A stretch of DNA of 64,000 nt from Rathayibacter sp. VKM Ac-2856. Lineage in GTDB: Bacteria > Actinomycetota > Actinomycetes > Actinomycetales > Microbacteriaceae. The notes under the pieces were generated by a model. It was given only the letters and a program-made list of their open reading frames with translations. It was not told where the DNA came from and searched no databases. This document shows, piece by piece, positions 1-7,453 of the stretch. Position 1 is the first letter of the stretch; each line of letters begins with the position of its first letter. The stretch covers positions 186,001-250,000 of the forward strand of contig NZ_JABMLF010000002.1 of the NCBI RefSeq assembly GCF_013205055.1. Reading direction: 5' to 3'. The translations under genes were made by a program, and so were the position numbers.

Positions 1-448
1 GGGTGCCCGCGCTGAGACCGGTGACCGCGCGCCCCACCACGGCCGGGGTGTTCGGCATCGAGCGCAGCACGGCGACCGACGCGGGCAGGTGCGCCTCGAA
101 CGTCGCGACGGTCACGCCCGCGGCCACGCTCACCACGATCGTCCCGGGAGCGAGCGACCCGGCGATCTCGTCGAGCAGCGCGGGCACCATGTGCGGCTTC
201 ACCGCGACCAGCACGACGGCGGCGCCCTCGACGGCCCGTCGATTCGCGTCCGGGTCCTCGGCGGTCGCGAACGCGGTGACCACCGGGTGGCCGCTCCAGC
301 GCGCGGCCTTCTCGGCGTCGCGGTTCGTCACGCGGACGCCGCCCTCCACCTCGACACCGGGAGCGAGCAGCCCGCTGAGGATCGCGCCTCCCATCGAGCC
401 GAGCCCGAGGACGGCGATGGACGGGAGCTGCACGGGTGCGTCGGTCAT
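1..448 (-). CDS. proC: Pyrroline-5-carboxylate reductase, 3' end cut by window
   Basis: Reduces pyrroline-5-carboxylate to proline in the cytoplasm. The gene starts at ATG 446-448 and runs off the left edge, leaving about 149 residues of a family that is usually 260-280 long. The N-terminus carries a Rossmann dinucleotide motif (VLGLGSMGGAILSGLL), followed by VKPHMVPALL and SVAAGVT, and then the RSMPNTPA signature typical of ProC. No neighbour on the same strand is visible. A metal transporter operon begins divergently about 140 bases away. Assignment is firm; whether the C-terminus is intact cannot be judged here. Confidence 0.9.
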   Translation of the reverse strand, partial: MTDAPVQLPSIAVLGLGSMGGAILSGLLAPGVEVEGGVRVTNRDAEKAARWSGHPVVTAFATAEDPDANRRAVEGAAVVLVAVKPHMVPALLDEIAGSLAPGTIVVSVAAGVTVATFEAHLPASVAVLRSMPNTPAVVGRAVTGLSAGT

Positions 449-591
449 CCGCCCATCGTACGAAAGCGCGGCCGGCGAGGACGCGGCCGATCCGCAGCGC
501 AAGGGGGATCCTGCGTCCCGGCACCCGCCTCCTAGGATGGGCCGACCACCCCCGAGCACCGCCCGAGCACCAGTCACCCCGAGGAGACACC

Positions 592-1560
592 GTGAGCGCA
601 TCCGGAGGCGGTTCCGCCATCATCGCGGCGCTGGCCGCGAACCTCGGCATCGCGCTGACGAAGCTCATCGCCTGGTTCTTCTCCGGCTCGGCCTCGATGC
701 TGGCCGAGGGCGTGCACTCGCTCGCCGACTCCGGCAACCAGCTGCTGCTGCTCCTGGGCGGCCGGAAGTCGCGCAAGGAGGCCGACGAGGAGCACCCGTT
801 CGGCTACGGCCGCGAGCGCTACGTCTACGCCTTCGTCGTCGCGATCATCCTCTTCTCGGTCGGCGGCGTCTTCTCGATCTACGAGGGCGTCGAGAAGATC
901 GCCGATCCGCACGAGCTCGAGAACGCCTGGCTGCCGATCCTGGTCCTCGTCGTCTCGATCTGCCTCGAGGGCTACTCGCTGCGCACCGGCGTCAAGGAGT
1001 CGAACAAGGTGCGCGGGTCGCAGTCGTGGCTGCAGTTCATCCGCCGGGCGAAGGCGCCGGAGCTGCCCGTCGTCCTGCTCGAGGACGTCGCCGCGCTCAC
1101 CGGGCTCGTCTTCGCGCTGCTCGGCGTCGGCCTCTCGGTGATCACCGGGAACACGGTCTTCGACGCGATCGGCACGATCATGATCGGCACGCTGCTGGTC
1201 GTCGTCGCGATCGTCCTCGGCGTCGAGACCAAGAGCCTGCTGGTCGGCGAGGGCGCCACCCCGGGCGACGTCGCCGCGATCCGCGCCGCCATCGAGGCCG
1301 GCTCGGACGTCGAGCGCATCATCCACATGAAGACCCTCTACCTCGGTCCGGACGAGATCCTCGTCGCCGCGAAGCTCGCCTTCCCCGCGGCCGAGACCGT
1401 GGGCGAGCTGGCCGCCGGGATCGACGCGACGGAGAAGCGGATCCGCGACGCCGTCCCGGCCGCCCGCGTCGTCTACCTCGAACCCGACGTCGATCGTGGG
1501 GCGGGCCGGCCCTCCGACGGCCCGGTCTCCTCGGCGGCCTCCCCCGGGAGCGCCGGCTGA
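592..1560 (+). CDS. Cation diffusion facilitator (CDF) transporter
   Basis: Inner-membrane divalent metal (probably Zn, Co or Mn)/proton antiporter of 322 residues. GTG 592 is chosen because GAGGAG lies just upstream at 581-586; the longer reading frame back to 436 has no such site. The first membrane helices contain HSLADSGN (H42, D46), and a later helix has LLEDVAALTG with E164/D165, where other CDF proteins have a second HxxxD. This ED variant resembles the ZnT9/YdfM-like branch. A soluble C-terminal domain follows from about residue 215. The stop overlaps the next gene's start (TGATG), so the two are probably cotranscribed. The metal cannot be told from sequence alone. Confidence 0.9.
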   Translation: MSASGGGSAIIAALAANLGIALTKLIAWFFSGSASMLAEGVHSLADSGNQLLLLLGGRKSRKEADEEHPFGYGRERYVYAFVVAIILFSVGGVFSIYEGVEKIADPHELENAWLPILVLVVSICLEGYSLRTGVKESNKVRGSQSWLQFIRRAKAPELPVVLLEDVAALTGLVFALLGVGLSVITGNTVFDAIGTIMIGTLLVVVAIVLGVETKSLLVGEGATPGDVAAIRAAIEAGSDVERIIHMKTLYLGPDEILVAAKLAFPAAETVGELAAGIDATEKRIRDAVPAARVVYLEPDVDRGAGRPSDGPVSSAASPGSAG

Positions 1561-2252
1561 TGCGCCGGGTCCTCGCGATCGTCAACGAGCGCGGCGCCGG
1601 TCTGGGCGCCCTCGAGCCGATGCTGCGCGATCTGGGCTTCGCGGTCGACGCGCTGGCGGGCACCGACCTCGACTCCGTCGACATCCTCGCGCCCGACCTC
1701 GTCGTCACGCTCGGCTCGAGCGCGGGCGTCTACGAGACCGCGCGGCACCCCTTCATCTCCCCCGAGATCGCCCTGCTGCAGGACCGGCTGCATCACCGCC
1801 GGCCGACCCTCGGCGTCTGCTTCGGCGCGCAGCTGATCGCCGCCGCGCTCGGCGAGGAGGTCCGGCCCGGCCCGACCCGCGAGGTCGGCTTCCGCGGCGT
1901 CGCGCCGAGCGAGGCGGGACTGCGCTCGCCGCTGCGGCACTTCGCCGACGTCCCGGTGATGCAGTGGCACAGCGACACCTTCGACCTGCCCTCGGGGACG
2001 ACGCTGCTGGCCTCCTCCCCGGCATACGCGGTCGAGGCCTTCGGGATCGACGAGTGGCTGCTGGGCGTGCAGTTCCACCCCGAGCTCACCGCCGACCTGG
2101 CCGCGCGCTGGCTGGAGGGCGACGCCGACTACGCGGCCGGAGCCGGTTACGGGCTCGAGCAGCTCGACGACGACGAGAGCGCGGGCCGGTTCGAGCGGAT
2201 GCGCGCGGCGACCGAGTCCGCACTCGGCGAGTGGGTGGGCGCGCACAGCTGA
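1560..2252 (+). CDS. Class I glutamine amidotransferase-like protein
   Basis: A 230-residue stand-alone GATase1 domain. The nucleophile elbow is GVCFGAQ with C87, and the triad partners are in VQFHPE (H173, E175). The family hydrolyses glutamine and hands ammonia to a partner, or acts as a gamma-glutamyl peptidase; no synthetase partner is adjacent. The start ATG shares a base with the stop of the upstream CDF gene, implying translational coupling. Relatives are often annotated as GMP synthase-like amidotransferases, but length and context do not support true GuaA. Substrate unknown. Confidence 0.85.
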   Translation: MRRVLAIVNERGAGLGALEPMLRDLGFAVDALAGTDLDSVDILAPDLVVTLGSSAGVYETARHPFISPEIALLQDRLHHRRPTLGVCFGAQLIAAALGEEVRPGPTREVGFRGVAPSEAGLRSPLRHFADVPVMQWHSDTFDLPSGTTLLASSPAYAVEAFGIDEWLLGVQFHPELTADLAARWLEGDADYAAGAGYGLEQLDDDESAGRFERMRAATESALGEWVGAHS

Positions 2253-2276
2253 GCCGAGCGACTCGGGCGGCTCAGC
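2248..2276. terminator. Hairpin between convergent genes
   Basis: Nine-base perfect stem GCTGAGCCG/CGGCTCAGC with an 11-base loop, overlapping the amidotransferase stop codon and facing tadA. It has no T tract. It could end transcripts from both sides. Confidence 0.45.
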
Positions 2277-2287
2277 GGCTCGAGCGC

Positions 2288-2764
2288 TCAGCGCTTCGTC
2301 GCGAAGAAGTCGAGCAGCAGCCGGGCGCCCTCGTCGGCCCGGAGTCCCGGGTAGACCTCCACCACGTGGTGCAGCCGGCGGTCGCGGAGGAGGTCGTGCA
2401 CCGAGCCCGCCGCCCCCGCCTTCTCGTCCCACGCCCCGAAGACGACGCGGTCGAGCCGGGAGGCGAGGATCGCACCGGCGCACATCGCGCACGGCTCGAG
2501 CGTCACGACGAGCGTGCAGCCCGCGAGCTGCCAGTCGCCACGGGCGGCCGCGGCCTCGCGCAGCGCGACGACCTCCGCGTGCGCCGTCGGGTCCCGGTGC
2601 AGCTCCCGCTCGTTGCGCCCGCGCCCGATCACGACGCCCTCGGGATCGACGACCACCGCGCCCACGGGGACGTCGCCCCACTCGGCGGCGCGCCGCGCCT
2701 CGTCGAGCGCCGAGCGCATCCAGGCGTCGGCCTCGGGAGGCAGGCGGAGGTCGCTCTCGCGCAT
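2288..2764 (-). CDS. tadA: tRNA-specific adenosine deaminase
   Basis: Deaminates adenosine 34 of the tRNA-Arg anticodon to inosine. The 158-residue protein has the cytidine/deoxycytidylate deaminase zinc site: HAE (H62, E64) and PCAMC (C92, C95). The segment around DVPVGAVVVD and the C-terminal helix match bacterial TadA. It is divergent from upp, with only 53 bases between the two starts, so their promoters must overlap. Closely related guanine deaminases share the motif, but TadA is the better fit from length and the EPCAMCAGA context. Confidence 0.9.
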   Translation of the reverse strand: MRESDLRLPPEADAWMRSALDEARRAAEWGDVPVGAVVVDPEGVVIGRGRNERELHRDPTAHAEVVALREAAAARGDWQLAGCTLVVTLEPCAMCAGAILASRLDRVVFGAWDEKAGAAGSVHDLLRDRRLHHVVEVYPGLRADEGARLLLDFFATKR

Positions 2765-2805
2765 CGCGCCCCCTCGTCCGGCTCCGGCCGACTCCGACCG
2801 GCAAG

Positions 2806-2811
2806 TAGATT
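2806..2811 (+). promoter_or_regulatory. -10 element of upp, giving a leaderless mRNA
   Basis: TAGATT ends six bases before the upp ATG at 2818, so transcription should begin at or next to the start codon. There is no Shine-Dalgarno sequence in between. The -35 region is poorly conserved. Confidence 0.5.
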
Positions 2812-2817
2812 GAGCTT

Positions 2818-3453
2818 ATGCGCGTCCACGTAGCCGACCACCCGCTGATCACGCACAAGCTCACCGTGCTGCGCGACAAGCGCACCCCCTCCCCCACCTT
2901 CCGGCAGCTCGCCGAGGAGCTGATGACCCTGCTCGCCTACGAGGCGACCCGGGGCGTCCGCACGCGCACCGTCACCATCGAGACGCCGGTCACCACGACC
3001 ACGGGCCTCGCCCTGAGCGACCCGCAGCCGCTCGTCGTGCCGATCCTCCGCGCGGGGCTCGGGATGCTCGAGGGCATGGTCAAGCTGATCCCCACCGCCG
3101 AGGTGGGCTTCCTCGGGATGGCGCGCAACGAGGAGACCCTCGAGCCGACGACCTACGCCGAGCGCCTCCCGGACGACCTCTCCAACCGCCAGTGCTTCGT
3201 GCTCGACCCGATGCTCGCCACCGGCGGCTCGCTGGTCGCGGCCATCCAGTTCCTCTTCGACCGCGGAGCCGAGGACGTCACCGCCGTCTGCCTGCTCGCC
3301 GCCCCCGAGGGCCTCGCGGCGGTCGAGAAGGCCTTCGTCGGCAAGGACGTGACCATCGTGCTCGGCTCGCTCGACGAGAAGCTCAACGAGCTCGGCTACA
3401 TCGTCCCCGGGCTCGGCGACGCGGGCGACCGCCTGTACGGCCTGGCCGGCTGA
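2818..3453 (+). CDS. upp: Uracil phosphoribosyltransferase
   Basis: Salvages uracil to UMP using PRPP. Length is 211 residues, normal for the family. It shows the flexible N-terminal HPLITHKLT segment, [10 protein letters not shown], the PRPP-binding DPMLATGGS motif and a C-terminal uracil-binding stretch ending GDAGDRLYG. It is predicted to be translated from a leaderless transcript. A G+C-rich hairpin follows the stop codon. Confidence 0.95.
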   Translation: MRVHVADHPLITHKLTVLRDKRTPSPTFRQLAEELMTLLAYEATRGVRTRTVTIETPVTTTTGLALSDPQPLVVPILRAGLGMLEGMVKLIPTAEVGFLGMARNEETLEPTTYAERLPDDLSNRQCFVLDPMLATGGSLVAAIQFLFDRGAEDVTAVCLLAAPEGLAAVEKAFVGKDVTIVLGSLDEKLNELGYIVPGLGDAGDRLYGLAG

Positions 3454-3459
3454 GCCTGC

Positions 3460-3490
3460 GGTCCCGAGCGCGGATCGCGCGCCCGGGACC
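3460..3490 (+). terminator. Hairpin after upp
   Basis: GGTCCCG and CGGGACC form the base of a stem with GCGCG/CGCGC nearer the loop. It lies 7 bases past the upp stop and has no T run. Confidence 0.45.
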
Positions 3491-3510
3491 GCCCATTGTG
3501 CGCGGAGTCA

Positions 3511-3540
3511 TTGACGTGCTCCGCCGTCATCCGCTTTACT
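3511..3540 (+). promoter_or_regulatory. Promoter of the leader peptide and winged-helix gene
   Basis: TTGACG (3511-3516), an 18-base spacer and TTTACT (3535-3540). The predicted start site at about 3547 coincides with the ATG of the short ORF at 3548, so that ORF would be leaderless. Confidence 0.6.
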
Positions 3541-3547
3541 TTCGACC

Positions 3548-3649
3548 ATGACTGACAACGCGCACGCCCTGACCTCCCTTGAGGCCATCGGGGATGCCGG
3601 CATGATGATGGCCGGCGGCCTCGTCCTGCGCTGTCGAATGTGCGCCTGA
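3548..3649 (+). CDS. Putative leaderless leader peptide (33 residues)
   Basis: A short ORF beginning MTDNAHALTSLEAIGDAG and ending MMMAGGLVLRCRMCA. It starts about seven bases after a good -10 box, the arrangement of leaderless mRNAs that are common in actinobacteria. It has a run of three ATG codons and two Cys codons near its end. It is followed by 211 non-coding bases with a perfect hairpin and then a winged-helix regulator. This layout resembles attenuation or translation-coupled leader peptides, including the cysteine-responsive small ORFs described in mycobacteria. What the peptide senses is inference; Met or Cys supply is the obvious guess. No family recognised. Confidence 0.5.
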   Translation: MTDNAHALTSLEAIGDAGMMMAGGLVLRCRMCA

Positions 3650-3860
3650 GGATCCACCCTCGCCGGTTCCCGCACAGCCTCCGCCCCGATCGCACTGATC
3701 GAGCCGATCTCCTGATCGGCCGGGCGTCGCAGGCGCGGTGAACCCCTGGATGCCCCGCATCCGCCCCTGCCGGACAGCACCTCGTGCACCGGCTCTCGCG
3801 CGCACACCCGGATCCGTCCCCGGACACCCGTCCCGGATCCGACCACCCCAAGGATTCGTC
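3650..3860 (+). other. Structured 5' leader of the winged-helix gene
   Basis: Between the short ORF and the regulator lie 211 bases with no convincing gene. They hold a perfect seven-base stem with a TCCT loop (GCCGATC/GATCGGC, 3703-3720) and further inverted segments. A Shine-Dalgarno AAGGA sits before the ATG at 3861. Ribosome position on the short ORF could alter folding here. Confidence 0.4.
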
Positions 3861-4571
3861 ATGTCCCTCCTCCACGCCCGTACCGTCTCCGCTCCCACGT
3901 CCGTCGCCCCCCGCCTGCAGGCCGCGCCCGCCGCCGCCCCCGCGGCGCCGCCGCTGCGCGCCGTGCCGCAGGGCACCGAGGCCCGCGGCTTCGCCCTCTA
4001 CGTCGGCATCGACGAGGCGAAGGCCCGCGCGGCCGGCATCGACCTCGGCCGCCTCGTCGAGGAGCTCAAGCGCGTCACCGCCGAGTTCGCTCCCGACGCC
4101 GAGACCTACGCCTCCGTCGCCCTCGCGCCGCAGGGCGTCGGCGGCCGCGACGTCGACGTCGTCCGCCTCGCCCTCCAGGACCCGGCCGCGGTCGCCCGCC
4201 GCCGCGCCGAGACCGAGCCCGACCTCGACCGCGCCCCCGGCGGCGTCGTCATCGACATCTCGCGCAAGCGCGTCGTCCTCGACGACGAGACCACCGCGCT
4301 CACCTACAAGGAGTTCGAGCTCCTGCAGTACCTCGTCCTCCGCGAGGGCCGCACCATCGAGCGCGCCGAGCTGATCTCCTCGCTCTGGGGAGCCGCCGAC
4401 GACGACGCCCCCAACGAGCGCACCATCGACGTCCACGTCCGCCGCCTCCGCGCGAAGCTCGGCCGCTACGAGGACATCGTCCGCACCGTCCGCGGCGTCG
4501 GCTACCGCTTCGACCGCCACGCCGACGTCGCCATCCGCTACGCGTCCACCCCTAGCCCGGATCTCTTCTGA
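3861..4571 (+). CDS. Winged-helix transcriptional regulator without receiver domain
   Basis: A 236-residue protein. Residues about 1-35 are a low-complexity Ala/Pro segment. From about 45 comes an unassigned alpha/beta domain (RGFALYVGIDEAKA). The C-terminal 100 residues are an OmpR/PhoB-type winged helix: TYKEFELLQYLVLREGR, RTIDVHVRRLRAKL and VRGVGYRF. There is no phospho-acceptor receiver domain, so the middle domain may bind a ligand instead. The start is ATG 3861, preceded by AAGGA; the frame is open back to 3738 without a ribosome site. A very long hairpin spans its stop codon. Target genes are unknown. Confidence 0.8.
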   Translation: MSLLHARTVSAPTSVAPRLQAAPAAAPAAPPLRAVPQGTEARGFALYVGIDEAKARAAGIDLGRLVEELKRVTAEFAPDAETYASVALAPQGVGGRDVDVVRLALQDPAAVARRRAETEPDLDRAPGGVVIDISRKRVVLDDETTALTYKEFELLQYLVLREGRTIERAELISSLWGAADDDAPNERTIDVHVRRLRAKLGRYEDIVRTVRGVGYRFDRHADVAIRYASTPSPDLF

Positions 4572-4612
4572 CGGGTGAGCGCTCGCGCTCGCCCGTCGGA
4601 AGAGATCCGGGC
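4555..4612 (+). terminator. Long perfect hairpin over the stop codon of the winged-helix gene
   Basis: GCCCGGATCTCTTC (4555-4568) pairs exactly with GAAGAGATCCGGGC (4599-4612), and the inside also pairs (GACGGGTGAGCG with CGCTCGCCCGTC). The TGA codon at 4569-4571 lies in the stem. Likely a factor-independent terminator despite the lack of a U tract. Confidence 0.7.
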
Positions 4613-4622
4613 GTGCTCGATT

Positions 4623-4650
4623 GCGGTGTGAGCGCACGCGCTCACACCGC
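4623..4650. repeat. Perfect 12-bp inverted repeat
   Basis: GCGGTGTGAGCG and CGCTCACACCGC separated by CACG. Its loop-proximal GTGAGCG matches the inner part of the preceding terminator hairpin. Confidence 0.6.
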
Positions 4651-4703
4651 CGCGGTCGGCTGACGAGGTGGGCACGTTCCGCAGAGCGTCCTGCCTACGG
4701 CTC

Positions 4704-4731
4704 GTGAGAAACGCTGGCACGCGTTTCTCAC
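4704..4731. repeat. Perfect 11-bp inverted repeat
   Basis: GTGAGAAACGC and GCGTTTCTCAC separated by TGGCAC. It is the third consecutive perfect hairpin in 180 bases; no gene lies around it. Confidence 0.6.
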
Positions 4732-4781
4732 CGGACGCCTTGTAGAGAGCGGCTGGTCGTTCGCCCCGAGTCGGCGGCTTC

Positions 4782-4878
4782 CATGCTGGTCGAGTAGCCG
4801 CGGGGCGGCGTATCGAGACCCACGCTGTCCGACGGCGGATCTCGATGCGCCCGCCGAGCGGGCTACTCGATCAGCATG
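4782..4878. repeat. GAGTAGCC palindromic element, copy 1
   Basis: Left arm CATGCTGGTCGAGTAGCC then GGCGTATCGAGA, and a right arm that mirrors it (TCTCGATGCGCC, GGGCTACTCGATCAGCATG) across about 18 bases. Each arm also contains its own small GC-rich hairpin. The same element recurs through the window. Confidence 0.85.
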
Positions 4879-4977
4879 AGCCGGTGCGCGCCCGGAGGGT
4901 GCGCAGCATGGGGATGAGTGCGCCCGAAGGGTGCTCCGCGCGCCGACCAGCCGGTAGGAGCGGGGCGCGCGCCGTCC

Positions 4978-5075
4978 ACGCTGGTCGAGTAGCCGCGGGG
5001 CGCGGCGTATCGAGACCGACGCTGTCGGAGGGTGGATCTCGATACGCCCGCGGAGCGGGCTGCTCGATCAGCATG
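4978..5075. repeat. GAGTAGCC palindromic element, copy 2
   Basis: Slightly decayed copy of the element at 4782. The left end is CACGCTGGTCGAG and the right arm reads GGGCTGCTCGATCAGCATG. Between and beyond the two copies I see no gene; another 100 bases without recognisable features precede the candidate small RNA. Confidence 0.8.
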
Positions 5076-5209
5076 AGCCGGTGCAGCGAGCTCGCAGGAC
5101 GCTCCATGCGACAGGCGTCCGGAGGGTGCTCCGCGCGACGATCAGGGGTCCCAGGGGAAGTTCAGGAAACAGGTGGTTGCGGCGTTATCGATCCGTTATA
5201 TAGTTCAAG

Positions 5210-5312
5210 TGCGTCAACCGTTTGCTGTGGCGGAGAAGCGCGAGAAGTGATTGCAGGACACTCTTGGTGCAAGGGAATGAAGGCCGGCCGCTCGCCTCAG
5301 CGGCCGGCCTTC
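5210..5312 (+). ncRNA. Candidate small RNA or mini-ORF transcript
   Basis: A promoter-like pair TTGCGG (5177-5182), 16 bases, TATAGT (5199-5204) predicts a start near 5211. About 100 bases later a perfect 14-bp stem with six-base loop (5279-5312) looks like a terminator. The unit is self-contained and not oriented into a clear gene. A 13-codon ORF beginning GTG at 5209 (MRQPFAVAEKREK) could instead make this a leaderless leader peptide for the MarR gene downstream. No known RNA family recognised. Confidence 0.35.
5279..5312 (+). terminator. Strong hairpin upstream of marR-like gene
   Basis: GAAGGCCGGCCGCT pairs with AGCGGCCGGCCTTC around the loop CGCCTC, followed by TGTCGTTC. This is the most classical terminator shape in the window. 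Confidence 0.65.
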
Positions 5313-5415
5313 TGTCGTTCCCGGGGGTCCGTGCTGACTCTCTCCGCCCCCGTCGGCGCCGACAGCCCGTTCGAGCCGTCGAGACGCCGTATCCTGAACG
5401 CAAAGAGGAGGATGC

Positions 5416-5856
5416 GTGAGCTCGAGACGTGCGGTCGCCGCGTGGGAGTCGCTGTTCCGTGCGCAGGTGCACGTGATGCGCGCGCTGAGCACCGACTTCC
5501 CGTCCAAGGAGATCTCGCTCAACGAGTACGACGTCCTCTTCAACCTCACGCTCCAGCCCGAGCGGAAGGCCCGGCTGCGCGACCTCAACAAGCACGTCCT
5601 GCTGACGCAGCCGAGCGTCAGCCGCCTGATCGACCGCCTGGTCGCGCGCGGCTGCGTGACGAAGAGCGAGGACCCGACGGACGCGCGCGGCACGGTCATC
5701 CAGATCACCGACGAGGGCTACGCGCTCTTCCGGCGCGTCGCGATGACGCACATGGAGACGATCTCCCAGCACGTCGGATCCGCCCTCGACGACGACGAGC
5801 TGGACCAGCTGACCGCGCTCTGCGACAAGCTTCGCGACCGCGTCGCCTCGACCTGA
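5416..5856 (+). CDS. MarR family transcriptional regulator
   Basis: A 146-residue winged-helix repressor. The recognition region is LRDLNKHVLLTQPSVSRLID, and the wing carries the conserved DPTDARGTVIQIT. GTG 5416 is the likely start, with AGGAGGA ending five bases upstream. An ATG at 5412 is in a different frame. The photolyase gene follows on the same strand after 85 bases. Its ligand and targets are not evident; autoregulation would be usual. Confidence 0.85.
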   Translation: MSSRRAVAAWESLFRAQVHVMRALSTDFPSKEISLNEYDVLFNLTLQPERKARLRDLNKHVLLTQPSVSRLIDRLVARGCVTKSEDPTDARGTVIQITDEGYALFRRVAMTHMETISQHVGSALDDDELDQLTALCDKLRDRVAST

Positions 5857-5941
5857 CGACTCCGCCCCACCGCTAGCACGCACCGCCGTCGCGCGGCCAG
5901 CACTTCGCGCGCGGTCCGCACTCGCGGATCATGGAGGCACC

Positions 5942-7411
5942 ATGAGCAGCTCCTCCCCCACCCTCGTCTGGCTCCGCGACGACCTGCGCCTCGGCGACAA
6001 CCCGGCCCTCCGCGCGGCGATCGACCGCGGCGGCCCCGTCGCCGTCTGCTACGTCCTCGACGAGGAGTCCCGCGGCATCCGCCCGCTCGGCGGCGCCGCG
6101 CGCTGGTGGCTGCACGGCAGCCTGCTCGCGCTCGCGGGCGACCTCCAGGAGGCCGGAGCGTCCCTGATCCTGCGCCGCGGCCCGGCCGAGGCCGTCGTGC
6201 TCCAGCTCGCGGAGGAGATCGGCGCGGGCGCCGTGCACTGGAACCGCCGCTACGGGAAGGCCGAGCGCACGGTCGACGCCGCGATCAAGGAGGCGCTCCG
6301 CGACCGGGACGTCGAGGCCGAGAGCCACCAGGGCTCGCTGCTCTTCGAGCCCTGGACCGTGCAGACCGGCGGCGGCGGCCCCTACTCCGTCTACACCCCC
6401 TTCGCGCGTGCCTGCCGCAACCGCGACACTCCGCGCGCCCCGCTGCCGCGACCGCGCGAGATCGACGGCGGAGTGCCGAGCGTCGCCTCGGACGACCTCG
6501 ACGAGTGGCAGCTACTGCCGACGAGCCCCGACTGGGCCGGCGGGCTCCGCGAGCGCTGGGTGCCGGGCGAGAAGGCGGCGGCGAAGCGGCTGCGCGCCTT
6601 CCTCGCCGAGCAGCTCGACGACTACGCGGACGACCGGAACCTGCCGGCGCGTGACGCGACCTCGAACCTGTCGCCGCACCTGCGCTGGGGTGAGATCAGC
6701 CCGTTCCAGGTCTGGCACGCGCTCGAGGAGGCGCACGCGAAGGGGCAGCACCGCGGCGAGGGCAGCGACCGCTTCCTCTCCGAGGTGCTCTGGCGCGAGT
6801 TCTGCTACCACCTGCTCTTCCACTGGCCCGACCTCGCGACGGCGAACTTCGACTCGCGCTTCGACTCCTTCCCCTGGGGCCACCCCGGCGAGGAGAAGAT
6901 CGACGCCTGGCACCAGGGCCGCACGGGCTTCCCGCTGGTCGACGCGGGCATGCGCGAGCTCTGGAAGACCGGCTACATGCACAACCGGGTCCGCATGGTG
7001 ACGGCGTCGTTCCTGATCAAGAACCTGCTGGTCGACTGGCGGGTCGGCGAGGACTGGTTCTGGGACACGCTCGTGGACGCGGACCCGGCGAGCAACGCCG
7101 CGAACTGGCAGTGGGTCGCGGGATCCGGGGCCGACGCGTCCCCGTTCTTCCGCGTCTTCAACCCGGTGACGCAGTCGAAGAAGTTCGACCCGGACGGTGG
7201 CTACCTGCGCGAGTACGTGCCCGAGCTGGCCGAGCTCGACCGCGCCTCCATCCACGAGCCGTGGACACTCGGTGACACGCTGACGCCGGATGCGAACGGC
7301 TACCCGGCGCCGATCCTCGACCTCAAGGAGACGCGGGTGCACGCACTGGACGCGTTCGCGGTGATCAAGCGCGAGAAGCGCGACATCTCGCGCCCCGACG
7401 ACGACGACTGA
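5942..7411 (+). CDS. phr: Deoxyribodipyrimidine photolyase
   Basis: Repairs UV-induced cyclobutane pyrimidine dimers using light and FADH-. The 489-residue protein has the N-terminal photolyase domain (LVWLRDDLRLGDNPAL), a linker, and the FAD-binding domain with WREFCYHLLF, the DAGMRELWKTGYMHNRVRM signature and the WQWVAGSGADASPFFRVFNP block. These signatures are those of class I CPD photolyases; a cryptochrome function cannot be excluded. GGAGG lies upstream of the ATG. The gene converges on cysE. Confidence 0.95.
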   Translation: MSSSSPTLVWLRDDLRLGDNPALRAAIDRGGPVAVCYVLDEESRGIRPLGGAARWWLHGSLLALAGDLQEAGASLILRRGPAEAVVLQLAEEIGAGAVHWNRRYGKAERTVDAAIKEALRDRDVEAESHQGSLLFEPWTVQTGGGGPYSVYTPFARACRNRDTPRAPLPRPREIDGGVPSVASDDLDEWQLLPTSPDWAGGLRERWVPGEKAAAKRLRAFLAEQLDDYADDRNLPARDATSNLSPHLRWGEISPFQVWHALEEAHAKGQHRGEGSDRFLSEVLWREFCYHLLFHWPDLATANFDSRFDSFPWGHPGEEKIDAWHQGRTGFPLVDAGMRELWKTGYMHNRVRMVTASFLIKNLLVDWRVGEDWFWDTLVDADPASNAANWQWVAGSGADASPFFRVFNPVTQSKKFDPDGGYLREYVPELAELDRASIHEPWTLGDTLTPDANGYPAPILDLKETRVHALDAFAVIKREKRDISRPDDDD

Positions 7412-7419
7412 TCCCCTCA

Positions 7420-7451
7420 GCGCCGCCCGCCGGACCCGACCGGGCGGGCGC
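7420..7451. terminator. Hairpin between convergent phr and cysE
   Basis: GCGCCGCCCG opposes CGGGCGGGCGC with a one-base bulge, in the 42 bases between the two stop codons. Probably works in both directions. Confidence 0.5.
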
Positions 7452-7453
7452 CG

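Noticed and set aside
3-1559. Forward frame joined to the amidotransferase
   Set aside because: It is the shadow of proC and the CDF gene; only the part from ATG 1560 matches a protein family.
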